Of a DNA stretch of 64,000 nucleotides, positions 50,467 to 60,674 are shown piece after piece. The number at the start of each line of letters is the position of its first letter. Positions within the stretch are counted from its first letter, which is position 1. The position numbers were made by a program, and so were the translations under genes. The stretch lies in assembly GCF_013343215.1 (NCBI RefSeq), contig NZ_CP039143.1:2666001-2730000 (forward strand), written 5' to 3'. The notes under the pieces were generated by a model that was given only the letters and a program-made list of their open reading frames with translations, was not told the DNA's origin and ran no database searches. The stretch is from Acinetobacter sp. 10FS3-1. GTDB lineage: Bacteria > Pseudomonadota > Gammaproteobacteria > Pseudomonadales > Moraxellaceae.

Positions 50467-51861
50467 TTATTCGACACGTTCGCCGTGTTGGCTCAAATCC
50501 AGTCCTATGCGTTCATCTTCACAGCCGATACGAATACCCATGAGCAAATCGAGCAGTTTCAGGATCACAAAAGTCATAAGGGCAGAATAAGCGATGGTGG
50601 CCAGTACCCCTTCAATCTGAATCCAGAGCTGGCTTATTATATGATCAGGTGCCTGTTCCCCCATAATAAATTCACTGGCGAAGAAGGCGGTCAGGATCGC
50701 ACCAACAATCCCCCCTACACCATGCAGGCCAAAAGCATCTAGAGAGTCATCGGCTTTCAGGGCACGTTTCAATCCGGTAATGCCCCAGAAGCACACCACT
50801 CCCCCTATTAGGCCCATAGCCAGTGCACCGCTGACCGTCACAAAACCTGCTGCTGGCGTAATCACCACCAGACCGGCAACTGCACCTGAAACTGCACCCA
50901 GTACAGACCCCTTACCACGCACTACTTTTTCTGTGATTAACCACGAGATGGCTGCAGCTGCCGCAGCGACCTGGGTGACCACCAGCGCATAGCCGGCAGC
51001 ACCATTTGCTCCGAGCGCCGATCCGCCGTTGAAACCGAACCAGCCAACCCAGAGCAGGCTGGCCCCCATTACTGTCAGGGTCAAATTATGCGGTGCCATC
51101 GATTCACGGCCCAGTCCCATACGTTTACCCAACATATAAGCCGCCACCAGACCGGCAATACCGGCATTAATATGCACGACAGTACCACCCGCAAAATCCA
51201 GCGCCCCATCATTGCCTAGCCAGCCCCCACCCCATACCCAATGGGTAATCGGTGCATACACCACCACACTCCAGAGGGCAATAAAAGCAATGAAGGCACC
51301 AAACTTCATACGCTCTGCAATCGAGCCACTAATAATCGCCACCGTAATAATGGCAAAGGTCATTTGAAAAATCACAAACAGGATTTCAGGAAGTGTGCCG
51401 ATAAGCGTGTCGGGGCGAATACCGGCCAGCATAAATTTATCCAGCCCCCCCATAAAGCCATTGCCTTCACTAAAAGCCAAGCTATAACCCAGAAAAACCC
51501 AGCTCAGGCTCACCACGGCGGCGGCAATAAAGCTATGCGCCATCGTAGAGAGCACGTTTTTCTTACGTACCATCCCACCATAAAAGAGGGCCAGACCGGG
51601 AATAGTCATGAACAGGACCAAAGCGGTAGACACCAGAATCCAGGCGGTATCACCTGTGTCTAATGTAGATTCTTTTTCTGTTTCTGTTGGAGCAGTGGCA
51701 GCAAGCGCGGTGGGCGCTTGTGTAGAGGTAGCAAGATGGGGGTCATGGCGCAATAAATTATCTGATGTGGAGACCGGTACTGTTGCAGGCTGCTCAGCCC
51801 AAGCAACAGAACCGCCCAAAAGTGCGCCCGACAAACTGAACGCAAGTAGCATATGTTTCAT
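50467..51861 (-). CDS. amtB: Ammonium transporter AmtB
   Basis: A 464-residue trimeric ammonium channel. A signal peptide (MKHMLLAFSLSGALLGG, cleavage after AWA) is followed by a Thr/Ala/Pro-rich linker and eleven membrane helices. Family blocks: GLALFYGGMVRKKN, the DFAGGTVVHINAGIAGL region with the first pore His, and DDSLDAFGLHGVGGIVGA with the second. It follows glnK by 59 bases in a glnK-amtB unit, the standard arrangement in which GlnK plugs AmtB when nitrogen is ample. Confidence 0.96.
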   Translation of the reverse strand: MKHMLLAFSLSGALLGGSVAWAEQPATVPVSTSDNLLRHDPHLATSTQAPTALAATAPTETEKESTLDTGDTAWILVSTALVLFMTIPGLALFYGGMVRKKNVLSTMAHSFIAAAVVSLSWVFLGYSLAFSEGNGFMGGLDKFMLAGIRPDTLIGTLPEILFVIFQMTFAIITVAIISGSIAERMKFGAFIAFIALWSVVVYAPITHWVWGGGWLGNDGALDFAGGTVVHINAGIAGLVAAYMLGKRMGLGRESMAPHNLTLTVMGASLLWVGWFGFNGGSALGANGAAGYALVVTQVAAAAAAISWLITEKVVRGKGSVLGAVSGAVAGLVVITPAAGFVTVSGALAMGLIGGVVCFWGITGLKRALKADDSLDAFGLHGVGGIVGAILTAFFASEFIMGEQAPDHIISQLWIQIEGVLATIAYSALMTFVILKLLDLLMGIRIGCEDERIGLDLSQHGERVE

Positions 51862-51920
51862 TTGTATCCCCGACCAAGTTTTTTGTGAGTTATTCGATAC
51901 TCAGCAAACTTCGTGCCAAA

Positions 51921-52657
<737 letters not shown>

Positions 52658-52885
52658 ATGATTGAAACCCTGTTACAAGCGATTTTGCAACAAGTCGAAC
52701 AGCCTAAAAAAGACTTGGAACACAACCTGCGTGCCTTATTAAATGAAACCGTGACCAAGATGGATCTGGTCTCTAAAGAAGAGATCGAGCGCCAGCGCAC
52801 TGCTTTGCAGCATGCCAATCAGCGTTTAAATGAGCTGTTAAAACAGGTTGATGCCCTGGAAGAGAAAATTTCCAACAAAAAATAA
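52658..52885 (+). CDS. ubiK: Ubiquinone biosynthesis accessory factor UbiK
   Basis: A 75-residue coiled-coil protein of the BMFP (YqiC) family that aids aerobic ubiquinone synthesis with UbiJ. It starts MIETLLQAILQQVEQPKKDL and ends with a long Leu/Gln/Glu heptad region (RQRTALQHANQRLNELL). The ATG at 52658 gives the family N-terminus; an upstream in-frame start at 52616 adds 14 unrelated residues. It precedes comM, a widespread pairing. Confidence 0.9.
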   Translation: MIETLLQAILQQVEQPKKDLEHNLRALLNETVTKMDLVSKEEIERQRTALQHANQRLNELLKQVDALEEKISNKK

Positions 52886-52950
52886 GCACCACATCAGTGC
52901 ACAAAAGACGCCAAACTTATAAAAATAATGCACTCAATTGGAACAACAAT

Positions 52951-54441
52951 ATGTCTTTTGCCAAAATTTATACGCGGGGCTTATTCGGCCTACATGCCCC
53001 TTTAATTGAAGTCGAAGTTCATGTCAGTTCCGGCATGCCTTCTCTCACCATTGTAGGCCTACCTGAAGCCGCTGTCAGAGAAAGTAAGGATCGGGTACGT
53101 TCAGCCATTCTCAATAGTGGTTTTCAGTTCCCGACCAAACGCCTGACCATTAATCTTGCCCCTGCGGATCTGCCCAAGGATGGTTCACGTCTGGACCTGC
53201 CGATTGCACTAGGTATTTTAGTGGCTTCGGGCCAGCTTCCTGAAAACTGTACCGATCATCTGGAGTTTATTGGCGAACTGGCACTGGATGGACAATTACG
53301 TTCTGTCACGGGCATTTTAAGTATCGCGATTGCCTGTCAGCAGGCACAGCATCAACTGATTTTACCAAGCAGCAATGCTCAGGAAGCCTGTCAGCTGCCC
53401 GATATTCAGGTCTTTGCTGCTCATCATCTGAAAGACGTCTGTGAACATCTGGCACAAACCCACCTGCTTCCTCCATTTACCACTCCCCCTCCCGATCAGC
53501 ATGCTGCTTATAAATTTGATCTGGCGGATGTGAAAGGCCAGTTAAGACCACGTCGGGCGCTGGAAATTGCTGCAGCGGGTGGCCATTCCCTTCTGTTCCG
53601 TGGGCCGCCCGGTACTGGTAAGACTTTGCTGGCATCACGGCTAGCCAGTATTTTGCCACCACTCAATAGCCAGGAAAATCTTGAAGTGGCCAGTATCTAC
53701 TCGATTGCCAATACCAGCCATCCGTTTGGACAACGGCCATTTCGTGCTCCTCATCATACTGCTTCTGCGATTGCCTTGGTTGGCGGAGGTTCACATCCTA
53801 AACCGGGGGAAATTACCCTGGCACATTTAGGTATACTATTTCTGGATGAATTACCTGAATTTGACCGCAAAGTCTTAGAAGTATTACGCCAACCACTGGA
53901 ATCCAAAGAAATCATAATTTCACGGGCTTCCCGGCAAATCACTTTTCCGGCCAATTTTCAGCTCATTGCAGCGATGAATCCGTGCCCATGTGGCTATGCT
54001 TTTCATCAGGACAGTCGCTGCCAATGTTCACCGGACAGTATCAAGCGTTATCAGAACCGGATTTCAGGCCCGCTGCTAGACCGTATTGATCTGCATATTG
54101 ATGTGCCTCCTTTACAGGCACACGAATTACAAAATACGCAAGCCGCGGAAAATTCCGAATCGGTAAGACAGCGGGTGATTGCCGCCTATGAATTACAGAT
54201 TCAGCGACAAAGTGCCCTGAATATGAGTTTAACTCCTCAGCAACTGGAGCAGTATGCGACTTTGGATCAAACTACCCAAAAGATGCTCGAACTGGCCCAG
54301 AAGAAATTAAATCTGTCAGCACGCGGCTATCATCGGGTCTTACGGGTTGCTCGCACTATTGCTGATTTAAATCAAAGTGAAACCATTCAAGGTCAGCACC
54401 TGTCAGAAGCGTTATCGTATCGCGGCCAGCATCAGCCCTGA
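52951..54441 (+). CDS. comM: ComM/YifB AAA+ branch-migration helicase
   Basis: A 496-residue magnesium-chelatase-like ATPase that extends integration of transforming DNA by branch migration. It starts MSFAKIYTRGLFGLHAPLIE; an N-terminal Lon-like domain includes NLAPADLPKDGSRLDLPIALG; the AAA+ core has Walker A FRGPPGTGKTLLA, Walker B GILFLDELPEF and the Cys-rich insert NPCPCGYAFHQDSRCQC. The upstream part of the frame (52897-52950) is not conserved. In Acinetobacter, ComM increases natural transformation. Confidence 0.94.
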   Translation: MSFAKIYTRGLFGLHAPLIEVEVHVSSGMPSLTIVGLPEAAVRESKDRVRSAILNSGFQFPTKRLTINLAPADLPKDGSRLDLPIALGILVASGQLPENCTDHLEFIGELALDGQLRSVTGILSIAIACQQAQHQLILPSSNAQEACQLPDIQVFAAHHLKDVCEHLAQTHLLPPFTTPPPDQHAAYKFDLADVKGQLRPRRALEIAAAGGHSLLFRGPPGTGKTLLASRLASILPPLNSQENLEVASIYSIANTSHPFGQRPFRAPHHTASAIALVGGGSHPKPGEITLAHLGILFLDELPEFDRKVLEVLRQPLESKEIIISRASRQITFPANFQLIAAMNPCPCGYAFHQDSRCQCSPDSIKRYQNRISGPLLDRIDLHIDVPPLQAHELQNTQAAENSESVRQRVIAAYELQIQRQSALNMSLTPQQLEQYATLDQTTQKMLELAQKKLNLSARGYHRVLRVARTIADLNQSETIQGQHLSEALSYRGQHQP

Positions 54442-54444
54442 ATC

Positions 54445-54469
54445 AAAAAAGGCGACCGATTGTCGCCTT
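54445..54469 (-). terminator. Terminator between comM and the TorF-like gene
   Basis: AAGGCGAC (54449-54456) pairs with GTCGCCTT (54462-54469). The T-run follows on the minus strand (complement of 54445-54450), so it mainly serves the TorF-like porin gene. Confidence 0.8.
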
Positions 54470-54493
54470 GATACACCTCTGGCTTTCTGTGCT

Positions 54494-55222
54494 TTAAAAA
54501 CTGTAGCCCAGAGTAAATACTACTTTATTCTTCTGTTTTTCATCAAAGCGGTCATAACCGCCCAGTATATAATTCATACTGGCGCTCAGCCCTGTCTTGT
54601 CAAACTTTTTACTCAAACCGATGTCAAAATGACGAAAGCCAAAATGTTCAGCTGTACCTTCAAGATCACCTGATTTTTCGTAAGCATACAGCCCCAATGC
54701 GGTATCCAGATTAAAATCCTGCGCTAATGGATGGCGATAAGTCGCTTTAACATAGGTATCACCTGCATTGCCCCAGGTCAGGTCCTCAAGCAAGGTTTGC
54801 ACAGTCAGACCGAAGTCTTGATAAGTCCAACCCAATAAACTTTCAAAACCATTGGCAGCGCTGGTATCAATATCATAGTAGTAATAATAGGTCAGACCAA
54901 GTGTATAGCCCCAGTCTTGATTCACTGCACGATTGATCCCAAGATAAAGATTATTTTCAAAAGCATTCGGCAAGTTATCGCCATAATCCAGCGTAGAACC
55001 CCACCAGCCTGCATACACACCTGAGGCATGCTGATAATTCAGCCCAGCCTGGAGAGTTGCATTTTTATTTTCAGGTGTATTGGTGATACCGCGCAGGTTG
55101 TAGCTGGAAAGTATACTGATATTACCGGAAACCCTATGTTCAGCTGACGGTTCTTCCGCCAGACTCCAGCCAGAAACAGCACTGCCTAATCCAACCACCA
55201 ATGTTTTTAACATGAATTTCAT
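54494..55222 (-). CDS. TorF-family putative porin
   Basis: A 242-residue outer-membrane protein: signal peptide MKFMLKTLVVGLGSAVSGWS with cleavage after SLA, then a beta-rich barrel that begins VSGNISILSSYNLRGIT and ends in a terminal Phe (VVFTLGYSF). This matches the TIGR02001 'TorF' family, found in many aquatic and soil gamma-proteobacteria; the transported substrate is not known. GGGGGTAAGA precedes the ATG at 55222; the open frame extends 96 bases further, giving an unlikely N-terminus. Confidence 0.83.
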   Translation of the reverse strand: MKFMLKTLVVGLGSAVSGWSLAEEPSAEHRVSGNISILSSYNLRGITNTPENKNATLQAGLNYQHASGVYAGWWGSTLDYGDNLPNAFENNLYLGINRAVNQDWGYTLGLTYYYYYDIDTSAANGFESLLGWTYQDFGLTVQTLLEDLTWGNAGDTYVKATYRHPLAQDFNLDTALGLYAYEKSGDLEGTAEHFGFRHFDIGLSKKFDKTGLSASMNYILGGYDRFDEKQKNKVVFTLGYSF

Positions 55223-55660
55223 TCTTACCCCCAAATGCCTCAAGACGTACTTATGCTGATGTAGTGGACTCCAGTTAGGCGATGCAAGAGCTATGCCAAT
55301 CAGCAGGGTAAAAAGCACAGTCGAATCAAATCAGTTTTTATTTTTTTTAATAATAAATGCAGTTTCAAAACGGATAAGAAGCCAGTAAATCCACACATGC
55401 TCTTATTCTGCGAAGATTTTTAAATCGTTTTTTTAAAGTCTATTTGACTTTCACTAGTATTTTTACTGAAGAATAGGCGCACATGGTTGCAGAGTTAAAT
55501 CTTTATCAATTGTTTACTATTCAAGCAAGCAAAACCTGACATGTAATGACTTTTCAGTCAAAACACGGCCTTATTAAATCATTCCTCTTATCAACAGCCA
55601 GCTAAATTAAAATTTAAATTAATGTTTTTATTGAGTTTTATCTAAAAATTCATGTCATTC

Positions 55661-55680
55661 TAGCGGATCTTATATAATTT
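55661..55680 (+). repeat. Direct repeat copy 1 upstream of the OprD-like porin
   Basis: TAGCGGATCTTATATAATTT. It matches the copy at 55741-55760 at 16 of 20 positions, exactly 80 bases away; both are followed by a CTAAA. The TATA-rich centre resembles a -10 element or an activator site. Confidence 0.5.
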
Positions 55681-55691
55681 TCACTAAAGCT

Positions 55692-55708
55692 TAAAGTTAT
55701 AAACTTTA
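55692..55708. promoter_or_regulatory. Palindrome between the two direct repeats
   Basis: TAAAGTT (55692-55698), ATA, AACTTTA (55702-55708), about 95 bases before the OprD-like start. Candidate operator; regulator unknown. Confidence 0.45.
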
Positions 55709-55740
55709 GTAGAAAATATTAAATAAAAATGACACTTTTT

Positions 55741-55760
55741 TAGCTAATCTTATACAATTC
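55741..55760 (+). repeat. Direct repeat copy 2 upstream of the OprD-like porin
   Basis: TAGCTAATCTTATACAATTC, ending about 40 bases before the porin start codon. See copy 1 at 55661. Confidence 0.5.
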
Positions 55761-55800
55761 CTAAAATTTCCATTCACTTTGTATAAGGCTCTCTCCCCAA

Positions 55801-57159
55801 ATGCAACAGAAAAAAAAATTAGCATTGGCAGTTTTAATTCAATCTGCCCTAGTCTCAACCGCATTTGCCAGTGAGCAAAGCGAATCTAAAGGTTTTGTTG
55901 AAGATGCAGAAGGTTCTGTCCTGTTCCGTACGGGTTATTTAACCCGCGATAAAAAAAATAGGGTGGCAGATACCAGTTCATTTGCGCAAACTGCAATTGT
56001 TAAACTGGACTCGGGCTTCACGCAAGGAACTGTCGGTTTCGGTGTGGGCATTATCGGAGATGCCTCTTTCAAACTGGGTGAAAACGGACATACTGGAAAT
56101 GATATGATCCCTACCCACCCTCAAGCTAATCCGGATGGTACTCAAGATGCTTACGACCACTGGGCTCGTGGCGGCGCATATTTAAAAGCTCGCGTATCGA
56201 ATACTACAGCAACTTATGGTACTCAAGTTCTGGACTTACCTGTACTTGCAAGCAATACTGCGCGTTTAGTGCCTGAGTACTACACGGGTGTATTGGTAGA
56301 AAGTAATGAAATTGAAAATTTAAGCTTAACTGCAGGTAAGTTTACAGAAAACCTGCTTTCAGACCAGATCAATTCTGATGGTGCAGAGCTGGATCGTGCT
56401 GTGGTATGGGGTGCGAAATACCAATTCAATAACAATTTAAATGCGTCTTACTACGGTACAGATATTAAAGATCGCCTGGACCGCCATTATATAAATGCCA
56501 ATTACACCAAGGCCTTAGCGGATAAAAGCTCCTTAACTTATGAAGTCAGTGGCTATCATACGCAGTGGGATCGTGAAGCCAATGACAAGCTTTATTCATA
56601 TATAGGCTCAGCAGAAGATAAATATAAAAACTCGATCTGGGCAGTTTCCACTACCTACAATACCGGTCCACATAATGTTATGGTGGCTTACCAACAGAAC
56701 TTTGGTAACACTGGCTATGACTATGGTTTAGGGACAGGTGTAGGCGATGGCAAACAGAGTATTTACCTGCCTAACTCCTACCTGTCAGACTTCATTGGGA
56801 ATGATGAAAAATCAGTTCAACTACAGTACACCTTTGATTTTGGTGCTGTAAATGTACCTGGCCTGTCTTGGACCTCTGCTTTTGTTTATGGCTGGGATAT
56901 TAAAGCCAATAAAGCTGAGCATGCAATTCCAGATGATACAAACTCAGCAGTTATTGCACGCACTCTGACTAACAGTAATGCTCACGAGCGCGAATTCTTT
57001 AACCAGGTGAAATACACTGTTCAGTCTGGTTTTGCCAAAGATGCAAGCTTACGTCTTCGTCATTCTTACTATCGTGCAAGCGATGCCTATGAGACCACTT
57101 ACATCGGTGATACCAACGAATGGCGTATCTGGTTAGACATTCCTGTGAAACTATTCTAA
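55801..57159 (+). CDS. OprD-family outer-membrane porin
   Basis: A 452-residue substrate-specific porin: signal peptide MQQKKKLALAVLIQSALVST with cleavage after FAS or AFA, an N-terminal GFVEDAEGSVLFRTGYLTRDK that is characteristic of OprD, and an 18-strand-type barrel ending in a terminal Phe (DIPVKLF). Members import basic amino acids, aromatic acids or similar. Several OprD-like genes exist per Acinetobacter genome; this is not obviously CarO or the carbapenem-linked OprD. A weak ribosome site precedes the ATG. Followed by a strong terminator. Confidence 0.87.
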   Translation: MQQKKKLALAVLIQSALVSTAFASEQSESKGFVEDAEGSVLFRTGYLTRDKKNRVADTSSFAQTAIVKLDSGFTQGTVGFGVGIIGDASFKLGENGHTGNDMIPTHPQANPDGTQDAYDHWARGGAYLKARVSNTTATYGTQVLDLPVLASNTARLVPEYYTGVLVESNEIENLSLTAGKFTENLLSDQINSDGAELDRAVVWGAKYQFNNNLNASYYGTDIKDRLDRHYINANYTKALADKSSLTYEVSGYHTQWDREANDKLYSYIGSAEDKYKNSIWAVSTTYNTGPHNVMVAYQQNFGNTGYDYGLGTGVGDGKQSIYLPNSYLSDFIGNDEKSVQLQYTFDFGAVNVPGLSWTSAFVYGWDIKANKAEHAIPDDTNSAVIARTLTNSNAHEREFFNQVKYTVQSGFAKDASLRLRHSYYRASDAYETTYIGDTNEWRIWLDIPVKLF

Positions 57160-57181
57160 GTTGCTCGAATCTCAAGCCATA

Positions 57182-57210
57182 AAAAAACCTGCACATTGTG
57201 CAGGTTTTTT
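57182..57210. terminator. Bidirectional terminator, OprD-like porin/ppa
   Basis: A-run plus CCTGCAC (57182-57194), ATT loop, GTGCAGG plus T-run (57198-57210): a 13-bp stem between convergent genes. Confidence 0.92.
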
Positions 57211-57256
57211 AATTTAAGCTTTAAGATTTAAAGACCTAAACTAACAAGAAAATCTA

Positions 57257-57793
57257 TTATTTATTGGCTTCTGCATAAGCTGCAATTGAATCCAGTACTT
57301 CTTGTTTTGCAACATCCGCACCTTCCCAACCGCTCAGTTTTACCCATTTTCCTGGCTCTAAATCTTTATAGTGCTGGAAGAAATGCTCGATTTGGCTAAT
57401 CAATAGCGGAGGAAGATCGGTATATTCTTGAACATCTTTATAAATTGGAGTCAGTTTGTCATGTGGAACTGCAACCAGTTTCGCATCAATACCGCCATCA
57501 TCTTCCATATTCAATTTACCGACTGGACGGCAACGAATCACAGAGCCTGGCTCAACCGGATGTGGAGTAACAACCAGCACGTCTAATGGGTCACCATCCA
57601 GGGATAATGTATTCGGTACATAACCGTAGTTTGCTGGGTAGAACATTGCTGTACCCATAAAACGGTCAACAAATAACGCGTCAGAATCTTTATCGATTTC
57701 ATATTTGATCGGTGCTGCATTGGCAGGAATTTCGATAATCACATAGATGTCGTTTGGCGCATCTTTACCTGCTGGGATATTGCTGTAGCTCAT
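57257..57793 (-). CDS. ppa: Inorganic pyrophosphatase
   Basis: A 178-residue family I pyrophosphatase that drives biosynthesis by hydrolysing PPi. The signature [11 protein letters not shown] (metal-binding aspartates) is at about residues 66-76, with [12 protein letters not shown] upstream and [15 protein letters not shown] near the end. The ATG at 57793 gives the family start [18 protein letters not shown]; the upstream 45 bases in frame are not conserved. Confidence 0.97.
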   Translation of the reverse strand: MSYSNIPAGKDAPNDIYVIIEIPANAAPIKYEIDKDSDALFVDRFMGTAMFYPANYGYVPNTLSLDGDPLDVLVVTPHPVEPGSVIRCRPVGKLNMEDDGGIDAKLVAVPHDKLTPIYKDVQEYTDLPPLLISQIEHFFQHYKDLEPGKWVKLSGWEGADVAKQEVLDSIAAYAEANK

Positions 57794-57913
57794 AGCGTCA
57801 CTCTTTAACAAGTTATATCTTTGAAAAAATCGCCACAATTATAACGGTTTTTGCAGATTTTTTTTGGTTTTAGCCGAGGGAACTGCAAATATGTTGACCC
57901 ATTCCGGATTTAG

Positions 57914-58312
57914 TTAGACGATCTTGATAATTAATAGCAATAAAGTAATCGGGCACAGGACCGACAGCAGCCAGACGATAGACCTTAAAGTCGCCCAGTT
58001 GGCCAAATAGCAGATTCCGTACAATACACGAAACACCAGATAGGCAATGCCGAAAGTCATCACCAGTTTTTGTGAGATGACCATATATTCAGCTAATAAA
58101 ATTGCAGCAATAAATAAAGGTAAACTTTCAAAGCTGTTTTGCTGGGCAGCATGGGCCCGACTGGCCAGTCCTGTCGCTTTGTCTAAAAATGCTCTTGGAT
58201 TCTGATTGTCTTTGGCACTAAAACCAGCAGATTTTTTGGCGATAAAGGTAAAAACATAAGGTAAAAGGCAGGCGGCCAAAATGAGATAGATAATCCCACT
58301 AATGCTGTACAT
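57914..58312 (-). CDS. MAPEG-family membrane protein
   Basis: A 132-residue protein with four membrane helices, of the MAPEG superfamily (membrane-associated, eicosanoid and glutathione metabolism). The family-type segment AHAAQQNSFESLPLFIAAILLAEY is present (about residues 53-76, here as overlapping blocks), followed by AYLVFRVLYGICYL. Bacterial members are mostly uncharacterised; a glutathione-linked role is possible. It has no operon partner. Confidence 0.82.
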   Translation of the reverse strand: MYSISGIIYLILAACLLPYVFTFIAKKSAGFSAKDNQNPRAFLDKATGLASRAHAAQQNSFESLPLFIAAILLAEYMVISQKLVMTFGIAYLVFRVLYGICYLANWATLRSIVWLLSVLCPITLLLLIIKIV

Positions 58313-58411
58313 CGTTTTTTCTCTTACAGGCTTTTATCGCTATCATAACATGGCATTTAGTGAATAAATTTTGTTAAATAGGGTGTTTTTATAAATATTG
58401 AAGGCTTCACG

Positions 58412-58789
58412 ATGGTTGCACCTGATCAAAATGAAATGTTTGAGGTTCTCGAGAAACAGCGTCAACATCAACGTCAAGTGGATCGTGTCTTAAAGATTGT
58501 CCTGCCGATTGTGGCTTTTTTACTGACGGTCATTTGTGCCAATATGAATGTCTGGTCTACCCTGTTCACTTTTGTTGTGTTATGGGTCGGCTTTTATGCG
58601 GTCGGAATCAAGCGCTTACCGCTCTGGCACTGGATCATCGCCCTGCTGGTCTATTGTTTGCTGGATAATATTCTCAGCTATGGTGAATTTCACCAGAAAG
58701 GCTTTACCCGTCAGTTTGGGGCCATGTTTATTTTTCTGGGAATTGTCGGTGTAGGCCGGCCCTATTTTGATCGCTGGTTAATGAAATAA
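58412..58789 (+). CDS. Small membrane protein of unknown function
   Basis: A 125-residue protein with a charged N-terminus (QNEMFEVLEKQRQHQRQVDR) and four predicted membrane helices (about 30-45, 48-65, 70-90, 102-118). I do not recognise the family. It is a single gene, with a strong terminator immediately downstream, which supports it being expressed. Confidence 0.75.
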   Translation: MVAPDQNEMFEVLEKQRQHQRQVDRVLKIVLPIVAFLLTVICANMNVWSTLFTFVVLWVGFYAVGIKRLPLWHWIIALLVYCLLDNILSYGEFHQKGFTRQFGAMFIFLGIVGVGRPYFDRWLMK

Positions 58790-58797
58790 CTCATCAA

Positions 58798-58823
58798 AAA
58801 AAAGCGCCCTGAGGCGCTTTTTT
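58798..58823. terminator. Bidirectional terminator before fadD
   Basis: A-run plus GCGCC (58798-58808), CTGA loop, GGCGC plus T-run (58813-58823). Confidence 0.92.
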
Positions 58824-58847
58824 CTTGTATAACTTAACTTGGCTGAG

Positions 58848-60524
58848 TTAAGCAGTTTTACGTAGATCTTTGCGCAGGATTTTGCCGACGTTGGATTTCG
58901 GTAATTCATCCATAAACTCGACATAACGTGGACGCTTATAACCAGTCAGATTTTCTTTAGCATATGCCAAGATTTCTTCAGTCGTTAAAGACGGATCTTT
59001 TTTCACCACAAACAGTTTTGGCACTTCACCCGATTTTTCATCAGGCACACCAATAGCAGCCACTTCCAGAACTTTTGGATGCTTGGCAACCACCTCTTCA
59101 ATTTCTGAAGGATAGACGTTAAAACCGGATACCAGAATCATGTCTTTCTTACGGTCGACAATCTTCACATAACCACGTGAATCCATCACACCTATATCAC
59201 CAGTGCGGAAGTAGCCATTCACCATAACTTTGGCTGTTTCATCTGGACGGTTCCAGTAACCTTTCATCACCTGAGGACCACGGATCGAAATCTCACCCTG
59301 CTCGCCGATTGGCACTTCGTTGCCGGCATCATCCAGCATGGCTACGTCAGTTGATGGTAATGGAATACCAATCGTGCCGCTAAATTCTTCAGAGGCTGGC
59401 GGGTTTGCAGTCGCCACCGGAGACGTCTCCGACAGGCCATATCCTTCAATGATATTGGTACCGGTTACTTTTTTCCATGCTTCTGCCGTTGATGGCAGAA
59501 CTGCCATACCACCGCCCATGGCCATCTTCAGACGGCTATGATCCAGCTGCTTGAATTCTTCATTATTCACCAGCGCATTAAACAGGGTATTAACTGCCGG
59601 GAAGAAAGTTGGCTGGTATTTACGCAATTCTTTCATCACTGCCGGCAGGTCACGCGGGTTTGGAATCAGGACATTCGCCTGACCTTTATACATACCATAT
59701 AGCGCACAAACCATGAAGGCAAAGATATGATAGAGTGGCAACGCACAGAAAATACGGTCATCTGGCTGACCATCCTGCGCACCAAATTTACTCTGGAAAA
59801 TTCCATCACACTGCAACATGTTGGCCACCAGGTTGCGATGGGTCAGTTCTGCCCCTTTAGACACCCCTGTGGTACCCCCGGTATATTGCAGCACTGCGGT
59901 ATCATTGAGAGTCAATTCAGGACGTTTATAATTGTTCGGACTGACCTTGTTGATTGCTGTGTTGAACTTCACATGCCCAGGAATATTCCAGGCTGGAATC
60001 TGCTTACGCACCGAACGTAACACAAAGTTGACCAGCGTACCTTTTAAGGTACCCAGCATGTCACCCACAGAAGCAACAACCACATGCTTGACTGGAGTCT
60101 TACCAATAATGGCTTGATAAATAGATGCGAAGTTTTCAATAATTACCAGTACTTCAGAACCAGAGTCATTTAACTGATGTTCAAGTTCACGTGAAGTGTA
60201 AAGCGGATTCACATTCACCAGTACCAAACCAGCGCGGAATACCCCGAGTGCCACGACTGGATATTGCAGAACGTTTGGCATCATGACTGCCACACGTGTA
60301 CCTTTTGCCAGCCCCAAGCTTTGTAGATAAGTTGCAAATTTACGGCTAGCTTCTTCCAGTTCATTGAAAGTCATCACTTTATCCATAAAGATAAAGGCAT
60401 CACGTGAACCAAATTTCTGGAAGTTACGTTCAAAAATATCTATCAATGAAGTATTTTCTGCTGGTAATTCTACAGTTTCCGGAATCCCTGTTTTTTGGTA
60501 TTCAGCGAACCAAATTTTTTCCAT
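58848..60524 (-). CDS. fadD: Long-chain fatty acid:CoA ligase FadD
   Basis: A 558-residue AMP-forming ligase that activates exogenous fatty acids for beta-oxidation. The AMP-binding motif is QYTGGTTGVSKGAELTHRN (about residues 210-228); further blocks are EGYGLSETSPVAT, YFRTGDIGVMDSRGY, and the FACS-type KDMILVSGFNVYPSEIE with the catalytic Lys in NVGKILRKDLR. The ATG at 60524 gives MEKIWFAEYQKTGIPETV, the usual N-terminus; an upstream start at 60575 adds 17 residues. Single gene, no other fad genes nearby. Confidence 0.95.
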   Translation of the reverse strand: MEKIWFAEYQKTGIPETVELPAENTSLIDIFERNFQKFGSRDAFIFMDKVMTFNELEEASRKFATYLQSLGLAKGTRVAVMMPNVLQYPVVALGVFRAGLVLVNVNPLYTSRELEHQLNDSGSEVLVIIENFASIYQAIIGKTPVKHVVVASVGDMLGTLKGTLVNFVLRSVRKQIPAWNIPGHVKFNTAINKVSPNNYKRPELTLNDTAVLQYTGGTTGVSKGAELTHRNLVANMLQCDGIFQSKFGAQDGQPDDRIFCALPLYHIFAFMVCALYGMYKGQANVLIPNPRDLPAVMKELRKYQPTFFPAVNTLFNALVNNEEFKQLDHSRLKMAMGGGMAVLPSTAEAWKKVTGTNIIEGYGLSETSPVATANPPASEEFSGTIGIPLPSTDVAMLDDAGNEVPIGEQGEISIRGPQVMKGYWNRPDETAKVMVNGYFRTGDIGVMDSRGYVKIVDRKKDMILVSGFNVYPSEIEEVVAKHPKVLEVAAIGVPDEKSGEVPKLFVVKKDPSLTTEEILAYAKENLTGYKRPRYVEFMDELPKSNVGKILRKDLRKTA

Positions 60525-60674
60525 AATCCCAATCTCTCCAATCATAATCCTTAGAATTTCAACTGTTTTTTTCAATTCCGCCTGTCGTTTTTAGACTTGT
60601 ATGTGTGCGGCCTTGCATCCATCTTGTCGAATCGTTGCTCATATATAACGTATTTTATAAGATGGATGCTAGTA

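Larger units (their letters stand above)
55223..55800. other. Divergent porin intergenic region
   Basis: 578 bases, AT-rich throughout, between the divergent TorF-like and OprD-like genes. It contains a direct repeat 80 bases apart and a 7-bp palindrome (both listed separately). No ORF of convincing composition is seen; a small RNA is possible but not supported. Confidence 0.5.

Noticed and set aside
55222..55318. Extended N-terminus of the TorF-like porin
   Set aside because: The ATG at 55222 has a strong ribosome site and begins a normal signal peptide; the extension would bury it.
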